Below, in pieces: positions 26,924 through 35,148 of a stretch of DNA of 64,000 bases. A program made the translations under genes and the position numbers. The notes under the pieces are model-generated. The model had not been told where the DNA came from. It made no database searches and was given only the letters and a program-made list of their open reading frames with translations. The DNA lies in NCBI GenBank assembly GCA_965204765.1, contig CBDBFG010000004.1:558001-622000 (forward strand), read 5' to 3'. Every line of letters begins with the position of its first letter. The first letter of the stretch is position 1. Source of the DNA: CBDBFG01 sp965204765 (lineage in GTDB: Bacteria > Pseudomonadota > Alphaproteobacteria > Caedimonadales > UBA9215).

Positions 26924-28947
26924 GTATTGATAAGGATACATTTAAGGACGGTAATAGTAATTATGTATCAAATGATGAGAGTCGCGATAGAATAAAAAAG
27001 CTTCTGGCCAAGGGTAAGGTCAATGGTCAGTTATCCTATGATGAAATTAATAGTGCATTACCTCAGGATGAGATGAGTTCCGAGCAAATAGAGGATGTAA
27101 TGTCCACTATCACTGATATGGGTATTGATATAGTAGATGGAGAAGTGGCCGAGGACAGAGAATCATCTACTAATGAGGGGGAATTTGAGCAACAGGAAGA
27201 AAGTGTAGAGGAAGCGGTTACTAGCAGTAACACTCCTGTGTCCTTAGAGGGTGGTAAAATAGATGATCCAGTTCGGTTGTACCTGCGTGATATGGGTAAG
27301 GTTGAATTGTTATCTAGGGATGGTGAAATAGCCATTGCTAAAAAGATAGAAAGTGGCAAAAATATGATGATTGAGGGCTTGGGAGAATGCCCTAACACTA
27401 TACAAGCCATACAAGAATGGCGTGATGGTCTGTTAAATGAAGAAGAATTACTACGTGATATAATCGATTTAGAGTATGCCTTTTCTTTGAATGAATCAGA
27501 AAAAAATGATGGTGATGTCATCGCTAATGAAGATGATTTGATTAATGAGGATGAAGAAAGTAAAGCTGATGTAGCACAGGAAGATGAAAAACCTGATGAT
27601 TCTTTGGATTCAGTAGAGCAGTCAGAACCGGATACAGAGGAAAGCAAGACCGAAGATAGTTCTGAAGAACAAGAAGAAGGTGAAGAGACAGAAGAATTAG
27701 ACGAGGAAGAGGAAAGAACGGCTAATAGTTTTGTTGCTATGGAGGCTGCGTTAAAACCAAAAATTCTTAAGATATTTGGTACTATATTAACCACTTACGA
27801 GGTGATGGTTAATGCGCAAAAATCTGGTGATAGTAAGGGTTATAAGAAAAATAAAGAAGAACTTTCTGTTGCGTTACGTGAAGCCAGCTTGCATCCAATA
27901 CGTATAGAAGAATTAATTAGCGAAATTTATTTTTTCCACAAAACTTTGATTGATAATGAAAAAGAACTGTTACAAGTTATTGTCAAAAATGGGGTTGCCA
28001 GAGATAAATTTGTTGGATTTTACTCTGGCAAAGATAACGACTATAGTACCGATTGGTTTGTGCAGTTGTCCAAGAAAAATAAATGGGATTTTTCTGATGC
28101 AGTATGGGAAAATATCAATAGGATATATGATGTTTTTGTTGAGATACAAGATGCATCAAACCTGAGTGTAATGGAGTTAAAAAGGATAGTTTCTTGTATA
28201 AAAAAAGGAGAGCGCCAAGCTAATAAAGCTAAAAAGGAGATGATTGAAGCTAACCTGCGTTTGGTTATTTCCATTGCCAAGAAGTATACCAATAGAGGAT
28301 TACAGTTACTAGATCTAATTCAAGAGGGTAACGTCGGTTTAATGAAAGCTGTAGATAAATTTGAATATAGAAGAGGGTATAAATTTTCTACTTATGCTAC
28401 TTGGTGGATTAGACAAGCTATCACTAGATCAATTGCTGATCAGGCTAGAACAATTAGAATTCCTGTGCATATGATAGAAACTATTAATAAAATTATTCGA
28501 ACTTCAAGACAAATGCTGCATGAGATAGGACGTGAGCCTACTGCTGAAGAGTTATCAAAAAAACTATTGTTGCCTGTTGATAAGGTTAGAAAGGTATTAA
28601 AAATTTCTACTGAACCAATTAGTCTGGAGACGCCAATAGGTGATGAAGAAGATGGTTCATTAGGTGATTTTATAGAAGACCATAATGCAATTATTCCAGT
28701 TGATGCTGCCATTAATTCGAATTTAAAATCAGCTACTACTAAGGTATTAGCTAGTTTAACTCCTCGTGAAGAGAGGGTGCTAAGAATGAGATTTGGTATT
28801 GGTATGAATACGGAACACACTTTAGAAGAAGTAGGACAACAGTTTAATGTTACCAGAGAACGTATTCGACAGATAGAAGCAAAAGCATTGCGTAAATTAA
28901 AGCATCCAAGTAGATCTCGTAAGTTAAGGAGTTTTCTAGATAGTTAG
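26920..28947 (+). CDS. rpoD: RNA polymerase sigma factor RpoD (sigma-70)
   Basis: 675 residues, start overlapping the dnaG stop. Region 1.1 is at the N-terminus (RDRIKKLLAKGKVNGQLSYD) and region 1.2 has DDPVRLYLRDMGKVELLSRD. A non-conserved region follows, with a very acidic stretch (about residues 190-265, mostly Glu/Asp/Ser). Regions 2 (EANLRLVISIAKKYTNRGLQ, KFSTYATWWIRQAITR), 3 and 4 (LTPREERVLRMRFGI, TRERIRQIEAKALRKLKHPS) are canonical. It directs housekeeping transcription, consistent with the TTGACA-type promoters found here. Confidence 0.96.
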   Translation: MSIDKDTFKDGNSNYVSNDESRDRIKKLLAKGKVNGQLSYDEINSALPQDEMSSEQIEDVMSTITDMGIDIVDGEVAEDRESSTNEGEFEQQEESVEEAVTSSNTPVSLEGGKIDDPVRLYLRDMGKVELLSRDGEIAIAKKIESGKNMMIEGLGECPNTIQAIQEWRDGLLNEEELLRDIIDLEYAFSLNESEKNDGDVIANEDDLINEDEESKADVAQEDEKPDDSLDSVEQSEPDTEESKTEDSSEEQEEGEETEELDEEEERTANSFVAMEAALKPKILKIFGTILTTYEVMVNAQKSGDSKGYKKNKEELSVALREASLHPIRIEELISEIYFFHKTLIDNEKELLQVIVKNGVARDKFVGFYSGKDNDYSTDWFVQLSKKNKWDFSDAVWENINRIYDVFVEIQDASNLSVMELKRIVSCIKKGERQANKAKKEMIEANLRLVISIAKKYTNRGLQLLDLIQEGNVGLMKAVDKFEYRRGYKFSTYATWWIRQAITRSIADQARTIRIPVHMIETINKIIRTSRQMLHEIGREPTAEELSKKLLLPVDKVRKVLKISTEPISLETPIGDEEDGSLGDFIEDHNAIIPVDAAINSNLKSATTKVLASLTPREERVLRMRFGIGMNTEHTLEEVGQQFNVTRERIRQIEAKALRKLKHPSRSRKLRSFLDS

Positions 28948-29013
28948 AGATTAGTACATTGGTATTGTCAGTTTAGGTTGATATTAGGTGTGTGCTAAAT
29001 ATGGTTATGCTTG

Positions 29014-30102
29014 ATGAATAAAATGATCAATTTGAAATATTTTATATTATATTTGGCGTCTTATATTTTTGCCTTGATTAGTGAAGGTATTACATGTGAC
29101 GTTGTCAGCAATAAAAGTGATTCATTAGTTTCAGCACCACTGTATTGTCATAATACTAACACAGAGCGGGTTGATATATATTTCCCCGTTTCTGGTGATG
29201 TCAATCTAAGGATTGTAAAGCTATCTAGAATTTCTAACATTCATAAAAGAAAAAAAGTAATAATTTATTTACCCGGTAGGGCATCCTTTTTTGAGAAAAA
29301 TGTAAGTTTTTTAAATTTTCTGCTCAATCAGTTGTGCGATAATTATTCTGTAGATATTTGGTGTATTGATCGTAGAGGGCATGGCAAGTCAGATGGTAGA
29401 TTATCAGGGTTAGCTTATCAAAGATGCCATATTGATTCTTTTGATACCTATATAGTAGATCTACATAAAGTATTTTCTAAACTAATATTGCCTAATTATA
29501 CACAAGATTGCACAGATATTTACCTTATTGGGGCATCAATGGGTGGTCATATTGCCCTTAGGTATATTGATAAATTTCGTGATGATAAGAACACAAAATT
29601 TATTAATAAGACCTTATTAATTGCACCAATGATAAAATTTTTTACTCATCCATTTCCTGATTTTATTGTTAGGCCTATGGTAAATCTAGTGAAATTTTTG
29701 GGATGGGATAAAAATTATGTTTTTGGTTATTGCGACGTCGATCTTGCTAGGGCAAATTTTCTGAAACAAAAAGGTCATCGTAATAGGGACGAGTTTTATA
29801 AAACATTAGCAATGTTGCAACAAAACCCAGATCTTCTTACTGCTGGCCCGACTTTTGGATACGTGGTTGCTGCATATGATTCTCAGGATATTTTATATCG
29901 TGTTAATGGTTATAACATGCCTGTGGTGGCTTTTTTGTCTGGGCAAGATAAAGTAGTAGATAGTCAAGCTGCGTTAGAATATTGTGCCGCTAGAGGAATA
30001 CAAACGTTTATTTATCGTGATGCATTCCATAACTTAACTAAAGAAATAGAACAATATGCACCAAGATTCAGAGAGCATCTGATAGCTATGTTGCGTAATT
30101 AA
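29014..30102 (+). CDS. Alpha/beta hydrolase, lysophospholipase/monoacylglycerol-lipase-like, exported
   Basis: 362 residues from ATG 29014 (an adjacent TTG is possible). N-terminal hydrophobic signal (YFILYLASYIFALISEG). Serine-hydrolase fold of the PldB/monoacylglycerol lipase group: IYLPGRASFFEKN, then IDRRGHGKSDGRLSG, the nucleophile elbow GASMGG (Ser in IGASMGGHIALRY), Asp in LSGQDKVVD, and His in RDAFHNLTKE. Likely substrates are lysophospholipids or monoacylglycerols, bacterial or host. Stands alone 66 bp after rpoD. A signal peptide suggests periplasmic or secreted action. Confidence 0.78.
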   Translation: MNKMINLKYFILYLASYIFALISEGITCDVVSNKSDSLVSAPLYCHNTNTERVDIYFPVSGDVNLRIVKLSRISNIHKRKKVIIYLPGRASFFEKNVSFLNFLLNQLCDNYSVDIWCIDRRGHGKSDGRLSGLAYQRCHIDSFDTYIVDLHKVFSKLILPNYTQDCTDIYLIGASMGGHIALRYIDKFRDDKNTKFINKTLLIAPMIKFFTHPFPDFIVRPMVNLVKFLGWDKNYVFGYCDVDLARANFLKQKGHRNRDEFYKTLAMLQQNPDLLTAGPTFGYVVAAYDSQDILYRVNGYNMPVVAFLSGQDKVVDSQAALEYCAARGIQTFIYRDAFHNLTKEIEQYAPRFREHLIAMLRN

Positions 30103-30409
30103 AATGTATTCTAACCTGTGATTGTTTGTATTTAATTATAGCGGGGTATTGGTATATTGAGCATATTGGCCTATGTTGCTTGGTATACAGGTCTCGGAGT
30201 GATCTTAATATTGTTAGGAGTGGTATAATTCTTAAACCTTACAGGTGTTGTGGTGTGTTTTTATCTTGCGTTGTAACTAATACGTTGGTTTAGAATATTT
30301 GTTACATTATAGTTGGTAGTACAGAAATCTAATATTAGTGGTATCTAGTTTTGCTATTGTATATCAATTGTTCTGGCGCTAATACAAGTACGCTAGCGAG
30401 GTGTAATTG
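30103..30409. other. Spacer with no supported gene
   Basis: 307 bp between convergent genes. A short stop-free stretch encodes hydrophobic LAYVAWYTGLGVILILLGVV (about 30170-30230) but has no start signal. No terminator hairpin with a T-tract seen. Confidence 0.3.
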
Positions 30410-30994
30410 TTACTTTTGTGTCCTACTTAAAGTTCGCCTTAACTTTCTTGAGTTTGCGGGTTTGGTGATGAATTCAGCGCCAAGTGATTCTGCTGTTTCT
30501 TGTATATTTGCGTCAGAGCTAATCATGATGGTAGGTATGTTTATGTTATTTGTTTGTAGTCTTCTGATTAACTCTATTCCATCTCCTCTAGTTGGCATTG
30601 AGTTGTCAGTGATTAATATATGCTCATCATGGTTGGTTAATAGTGCAGATAAAGCATCATCTGGTTTGGTAAATTGCCTAATTGAAAAATGTGTTAGGTT
30701 TATTTCTCCGTTTGAAATCATGGCATTCACCGCTGTAGTAAGATATGCTCGGTGAGAGCGTAAAATTAGCTCTTGATCATCTACAATCATAAAGGTTACA
30801 TGTCTAGTGTTTGGCAATTGTGATAATGATTTAAATAGTAAATCTGTTTTTGATGCCAGCGGAGAGCTCGCTTGATGTGCGCAGGCTATGGGTGACAATG
30901 GTGCAAGATCAAATTCAGAATCTTCTATTTCAAGTGGTAAATACGCAAAAGAGCATTGCTGTACATGTAGTACAATTAGTAGCATTATTAGCAT
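30410..30994 (-). CDS. Receiver (REC) domain protein with a signal peptide
   Basis: 194 residues with a strong AGGAG ribosome-binding site. Residues 1-17 (MLIMLLIVLHVQQCSFA) are a Sec signal peptide. Residues ~65-190 form a complete CheY-like receiver: acidic pair Asp72-Asp73 (MIVDDQE), phospho-acceptor Asp130 (LITDNSMP), Ser159/160 (TIMISSD) and Lys178 (ITKPAN). No output domain follows. Receivers work in the cytoplasm by taking phosphate from histidine kinases; one exported by Sec would have no bacterial kinase or Mg/ATP-fed partner in the periplasm. Acting on a host phosphorelay (many protists, plants and fungi have them) is an inference. The residues argue against decay. Confidence 0.82.
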   Translation of the reverse strand: MLIMLLIVLHVQQCSFAYLPLEIEDSEFDLAPLSPIACAHQASSPLASKTDLLFKSLSQLPNTRHVTFMIVDDQELILRSHRAYLTTAVNAMISNGEINLTHFSIRQFTKPDDALSALLTNHDEHILITDNSMPTRGDGIELIRRLQTNNINIPTIMISSDANIQETAESLGAEFITKPANSRKLRRTLSRTQK

Positions 30995-31321
30995 TTTATT
31001 CTCCTGTTGTTAATACGCTACTGTGCTACGCTGATAATTTATTTAATTTTCTCTAATGGTGTGGCCTAAATCGTGCAAGCAATAGATTTCATAATCAGTC
31101 AACCATTATTTGCAACAGATAAATATGCCTATTAGTCATTGTATATTGCCTGTATTTTTTGTCAATATTTATATTAATCGGTCATTTTTAATTATTTTTT
31201 GCCATGTGTAAATCTTTTTAAAAAGCATAATAATAAGTTGTGTAAAACTCCTAAACCCCATATTTGTCAATAGTTTTCAATATAAGAAGTATAGTAACAA
31301 GCTGTGGATAACTATGTTAAA
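30995..31321. other. Intergenic region before the dcw cluster
   Basis: Divergent region between the REC gene and mraZ. It contains the DnaA box at 31303-31311 and leads into the mraZ operator. No gene seen. Confidence 0.4.
31303..31311 (-). promoter_or_regulatory. DnaA box
   Basis: TGTGGATAA, the exact complement of the consensus TTATCCACA. It is single (no cluster, no AT-rich unwinding region with repeats), so an origin is unlikely. Lies 11 bp from the outermost MraZ-type box and about 45 bp from the mraZ -35. Confidence 0.5.
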
Positions 31322-31387
31322 AACCATTTTTGACCATAAAATCCCAATTGACAACCATAATATCCCATGATATACCATATATAACCA
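31322..31387 (-). promoter_or_regulatory. MraZ-type operator: seven TGGKN boxes
   Basis: Read on the minus strand, TGGTT, TGGTA, TGGGA, TGGTT, TGGGA, TGGTC and TGGTT occur at 31387, 31377, 31367, 31357, 31346, 31336 and 31326 (5' bases). Spacing is 10, 10, 10, 11, 10 and 10 bp. E. coli MraZ binds TGGGN repeats separated by 5 bases (10-bp period), so this array directly before mraZ is most simply its autoregulatory operator, with a relaxed fourth base (G or T). Boxes overlap the promoter core. Confidence 0.7.
31348..31376 (+). promoter_or_regulatory. Promoter of mraZ and the dcw cluster
   Basis: Perfect -35 TTGACA (31348-31353), 17-bp spacer, -10 TATACC (31371-31376, 4/6). Predicted start near 31383, leaving a ~43-base leader. 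It is covered by the MraZ-type boxes, implying repression by MraZ. Confidence 0.65.
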
Positions 31388-31425
31388 TTAATTGTATTTT
31401 GAAAACTTTATGGGATTTTTTAGAA

Positions 31426-31881
31426 ATGGCATTATTTTTGTCGACTTTTGTCAATAAGGTGGATAGGAAAGGCAGGGCGTCTGTTCCAGCTACCTTTCGT
31501 GCTGCATTGTCGCAAGAATCATTTCAGGGATTTGTCTCTTTTAGATCTCATAAGCAAAATACAATAGAATGTTGTGGTTACAGTCGTATGGAACGGCTGA
31601 GCCAAAGTGTTGATACGCTTGATCTCTTTTCTCAAGAGCAAGATGATTTTACTGCAACCATCTTTGCTGATTCTCTCCAAATCCCTTTTGATGGAGACGG
31701 GCGTATCATCCTCCCTAAAAAGTTGATCGAATTTATAAAGATAGATGATGAGATAGCATTTGTTGGCAAAGGTGCAACGTTTCAGTTGTGGAAGCCACAA
31801 GTGTTTCAAGAGGTACAGTTAGAGGCTAGAGACAGAATGATTAGTAGTACAAGGTCTTTAAATTTGGGAAAGGAAAACTAG
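31426..31881 (+). CDS. mraZ: Transcriptional regulator MraZ
   Basis: 151 residues from ATG 31426; the open frame extends upstream, but that part lies in the operator and is not MraZ-like. Two SpoVT/AbrB-like halves: FVNKVDRKGRASVPATFRAA and the second DGDGRIILPKKLIEFI. Each carries the DxxGR signature (DRKGR, DGDGR). MraZ forms a ring (octamer or dodecamer) and represses the dcw promoter. First gene of the division/wall cluster; rsmH follows after 224 bp. Confidence 0.93.
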   Translation: MALFLSTFVNKVDRKGRASVPATFRAALSQESFQGFVSFRSHKQNTIECCGYSRMERLSQSVDTLDLFSQEQDDFTATIFADSLQIPFDGDGRIILPKKLIEFIKIDDEIAFVGKGATFQLWKPQVFQEVQLEARDRMISSTRSLNLGKEN

Positions 31882-32105
31882 TACGCACATGTGGTGCTTT
31901 GTAAGTTAGTATCTTGATTTTACGCTTTACCAATTTTGCTCAAAGAGAGAGTAGATGTGGTGGATAATATGATCAAAGGTAAGCTTATACCACAGATTGT
32001 AGGACATTGTAGGTTTGCTGTCATGAGTGTGAGGCGATATTCAATGTGTTACTGAGGTAATTTTGTATTCATAGCGTATTATTGTAATATTTGAGGCAAT
32101 AAAAT

Positions 32106-33032
32106 ATGGAACTGCATAAACATAACATTCCTCATTATCCAGTCATGTTAGATGAAGTAATGTCTTATCTGGGTGTGGACAAAGACAAAAGATATTTGGA
32201 TTGCACTTTTGGTTGTGGTGGATATAGTAAGGCTTTTTTATCGGCCGGTGCGAAGGTGTGCGCTATTGATAGAGATGTTAATGCTTTGCATTATGCCAAT
32301 AGTTTGAAAGAGCAGTTTACAGACCGGTTTGAATTTCGTATTTCTTGTTTTGCTGACATAGCTAATGATAATTTTGATGAACAATATGACGGTATTGTGT
32401 TTGATTTAGGCGTTTCTTCCGTACAGTTAGATTCGCCAGATAGAGGTTTTTCTTTTCGCTTTGACGGTCCGTTGGATATGAGAATGGGTAACAGTAAAAT
32501 TACCGCATCTGACATTGTTAACTCTTACGAAGAGGAAAAAATAGCAAATATTTTATACCAATATGGTGAAGAAAGAAAATCCAGATCTATTGCTAAAGCG
32601 ATTGTGTTGGCACGAAAAGAGAAAAAAATTAGTACAACATTAGAATTAGCTAATATTATCCGTCAAGTTATACCCAGGGCAAGAGATGGTATTGATCCGG
32701 CGACAAGAAGTTTTCAGGCTTTACGAATTTGCGTTAACGATGAATTAGGTCAACTCAATAAAGCCTTGATGGATAGTATAGCGCTATTGCGCCGCAAAGG
32801 TCGTATCGTTGTGGTGAGTTTTCATAGTTTGGAAGATAGGGCGGTAAAGCGATTTATGCAAGGCCATAGCAGTGATGTAATGGGTAGTCGTTATATACCA
32901 GCAAAAGAATGTTCACCCAATGTGCTTAAAATGATAACTAAGAAGCCAGTTATGCCATGTGTACAGGAAATAAAAGAAAATAAACGCTCACGTAGCGCTA
33001 AGTTGCGTTGTGCGGAACTAAAGGAGATATAA
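32106..33032 (+). CDS. rsmH: 16S rRNA (cytosine(1402)-N4)-methyltransferase
   Basis: 308 residues. SAM-dependent methyltransferase of the MraW family: HYPVMLDEVMSYL, DCTFGCGGYSKAFLSAGA, FDLGVSSVQLDSPDRGFSFR, GPLDMRM, and VVSFHSLEDRAVKRFM. Methylates C1402 in the ribosomal decoding site. Good GAGG ribosome-binding site. ftsL starts immediately after its stop. Confidence 0.95.
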   Translation: MELHKHNIPHYPVMLDEVMSYLGVDKDKRYLDCTFGCGGYSKAFLSAGAKVCAIDRDVNALHYANSLKEQFTDRFEFRISCFADIANDNFDEQYDGIVFDLGVSSVQLDSPDRGFSFRFDGPLDMRMGNSKITASDIVNSYEEEKIANILYQYGEERKSRSIAKAIVLARKEKKISTTLELANIIRQVIPRARDGIDPATRSFQALRICVNDELGQLNKALMDSIALLRRKGRIVVVSFHSLEDRAVKRFMQGHSSDVMGSRYIPAKECSPNVLKMITKKPVMPCVQEIKENKRSRSAKLRCAELKEI

Positions 33033-33341
33033 ATGAAAAAAGTTAAAATATTGTCTTTGTTTTGTTTGTTTGTGTTGGGATGTGGAAACTACATTATCAA
33101 GCAACAGGTAATTCATTTGGATTCTAAACTATCTTCAATTAATAGGGAGATTAGTAATTGTGAAGAATCTTTACACCTTTTGTCTGCAGAATGGTCTTAT
33201 CTAAATAATCCTGAGAGATTACAGCAATTGGTTGGCTCACAGACTAGAATGGTTCCTGTTACCGGTATTAGTTTAGTGGGTTACCAAGAAATATTTGCTA
33301 ATAATAACGTACATATTAGAAATGTTGGTGCCAGAAGGTAA
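33033..33341 (+). CDS. ftsL: Cell division protein FtsL
   Basis: 102 residues: short N-terminus, one membrane helix (about 5-20), then a periplasmic coiled coil (HLDSKLSSINREISNCEESL) and the typical EWSYLNNPERLQQL motif. Bridges FtsB/FtsQ to FtsWI in the divisome. Its place between rsmH and ftsI confirms the call. Ribosome-binding site AAGGAGAT lies in the end of rsmH. Confidence 0.9.
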   Translation: MKKVKILSLFCLFVLGCGNYIIKQQVIHLDSKLSSINREISNCEESLHLLSAEWSYLNNPERLQQLVGSQTRMVPVTGISLVGYQEIFANNNVHIRNVGARR

Positions 33342-33344
33342 CTA

Positions 33345-35021
33345 ATGTACAACACCAAGCAAATTAATAATTGTCACAATAGCGTATCCCTTTCGTTCTT
33401 GGAGATTGCCAAGGGAAGAGTGGCTATTGCTTTAACATCTTTTTTATTTGTCTTTATTGTCGTTATTTTTAGAATAAATTTTTTGGTATTTCAGGGAGAC
33501 GATTCTACTGTCACAGCGTTCAGTAGTGACAAATCTGCATTTTATCGTAATAGGATGGATATAGTCGATAGAAATGGTACTCTTTTAGCGACCAATATTA
33601 CTACTTCTTCTCTATATGCAGATGCTAGAAAAATAACTAATCCACAAGCAATAGCCAAAAGCTTATGTTCTTTGCTACCAAATATTTCTTTTAAGCAACT
33701 TGTTAATAAATTAAGTTCTAACAAAAGATTTGTATGGGTAGCAAGACATTTAACTCCAGCGCAAAAAGACAAAATCTTGCATGCAGGTTTACCAGCATTA
33801 AATTTCGTAAAAGATGTAAAAAGAATGTATGTACATGGTAATTTAAATTCTCACGTACTAGGGTTAACTAATATAGATAATAACGGCGTGTCTGGAATAG
33901 AAAAATTTTATGATGTTGCGTTACAATCAAGTGGGGGAGTATTGCAATTAAGTATTGATGCTAGAATACAACATTCTATACGAGATGTGCTGTTATCCGG
34001 TATCAAGGAATTTAATGCTACTGGTGCTGCCGCAATCGTTATGAATATTGAGAACGCCGAAATTTTGGGTATGGTATCGTTGCCGGATTATGATCCAAAC
34101 CATTCTATACAGTTACAATCTGATTTTTTATTTAATCGTGCCACTTCTGGTATGTACGAGATGGGTTCTACGTTAAAAATTATTAACACTGCGATGGTAT
34201 TAGATAGTGGGTCTGCTGAGCTAACTACTGTTTTCAATACGTCTCCTATTCTTCGTATAGGGAAATACACTATAACAGATTATCGTGCTAATTATGGCAA
34301 GATCAATGTAGCGGAAATATTTGTAAATTCTTCTAACAAGGGATCAGCCTTAATGTTATTGCAAGCAGGTGGAGAAAAACAGAGAGAGTTTTTAGCTAAA
34401 ATAGGTTGCTTGTCCAAGATTAATATTGAATTACCAGAAATTGGTGCGCCGTTGTTACCATCGAAATGGAGTGATGCTAGTAGTATGACAATATCTTATG
34501 GTTATGGTTTAGGCATTAGCCCTGTGCATTTATTAAATAGTGTTGCGACTATAATAGGGGGTGGATGTAAAAAGAATGCTACTTTGATCAAAGGAAAAAA
34601 TAATTCTGTTACCTGTAATCGTGTTATTAGCAAGGCTACTTCTAGCACTATGAAAAAGCTTATGCATTTTGTAGTTACCAATGGACATAGTAAAAAAGCA
34701 AGGGTGCCTGGCTATTTTGTTAGTGGTAAAACAGGTACAAGAAATATGCTTGTTAATGGTAAGTATGTTAATAATAGAGTTTCTACTACATTTGTTGGTG
34801 CAATAGGAAATGACATGGAGCATCCTAAATATATGGTAGTTGTCCTATTGGAAGATCCTAAGGCAACTAAAAATACTATGGGATTTACGGCAGCTGGCTG
34901 GAATGCTGCACCTATTGGGGGAAAAATCTTGTCTCGAGTGGCGAGTGTTACAGGGTTAAAACCGGCAACAGAAAATTATTTGCCTAACTTTAAAGAGTTT
35001 TTGCGTGATATTAGCTATTAG
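33345..35021 (+). CDS. ftsI: Peptidoglycan D,D-transpeptidase FtsI (PBP3)
   Basis: 558 residues, class B penicillin-binding protein. Membrane anchor about residues 26-45, pedestal domain with DRNGTLLATNI and HVLGLTNIDNNGVSGIEKFY. The transpeptidase has Ser-x-x-Lys in MGSTLKII, SSN in VNSSNKGSA and KTG in VSGKTGTRNM. Cross-links septal peptidoglycan together with FtsW. Three bp after ftsL. Confidence 0.93.
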   Translation: MYNTKQINNCHNSVSLSFLEIAKGRVAIALTSFLFVFIVVIFRINFLVFQGDDSTVTAFSSDKSAFYRNRMDIVDRNGTLLATNITTSSLYADARKITNPQAIAKSLCSLLPNISFKQLVNKLSSNKRFVWVARHLTPAQKDKILHAGLPALNFVKDVKRMYVHGNLNSHVLGLTNIDNNGVSGIEKFYDVALQSSGGVLQLSIDARIQHSIRDVLLSGIKEFNATGAAAIVMNIENAEILGMVSLPDYDPNHSIQLQSDFLFNRATSGMYEMGSTLKIINTAMVLDSGSAELTTVFNTSPILRIGKYTITDYRANYGKINVAEIFVNSSNKGSALMLLQAGGEKQREFLAKIGCLSKINIELPEIGAPLLPSKWSDASSMTISYGYGLGISPVHLLNSVATIIGGGCKKNATLIKGKNNSVTCNRVISKATSSTMKKLMHFVVTNGHSKKARVPGYFVSGKTGTRNMLVNGKYVNNRVSTTFVGAIGNDMEHPKYMVVVLLEDPKATKNTMGFTAAGWNAAPIGGKILSRVASVTGLKPATENYLPNFKEFLRDISY

Positions 35022-35148
35022 TTAGCTAAGGTATAGATGGTTTATGTTGTAGCTGAAATACGTGCTGAATATATGGTTAAGACAAAATTGCCTGATAACC
35101 AGAATCAAGTTAGTATAAGTCAGGAATAATTAAAACTAGGTAAGATTA

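Noticed and set aside
27063..27794. Minus-strand Ser-rich frame of 243 codons
   Set aside because: Antisense shadow of the acidic region of rpoD; Ser/Ile/Leu richness is the complement of Glu/Asp/Asn codons.
30351..30755. Plus-strand frame of 134 codons
   Set aside because: Antisense to the receiver-domain gene, whose motifs are unmistakable.
31330..31425. Longer MraZ start at 31330
   Set aside because: The extension lies in the promoter/operator and is unlike any MraZ N-terminus; ATG 31426 gives the standard protein.
31303..31430. Chromosomal origin near the DnaA box
   Set aside because: Only one box, no cluster of boxes and no origin-type neighbours such as dnaA, hemE, gidA or parAB.
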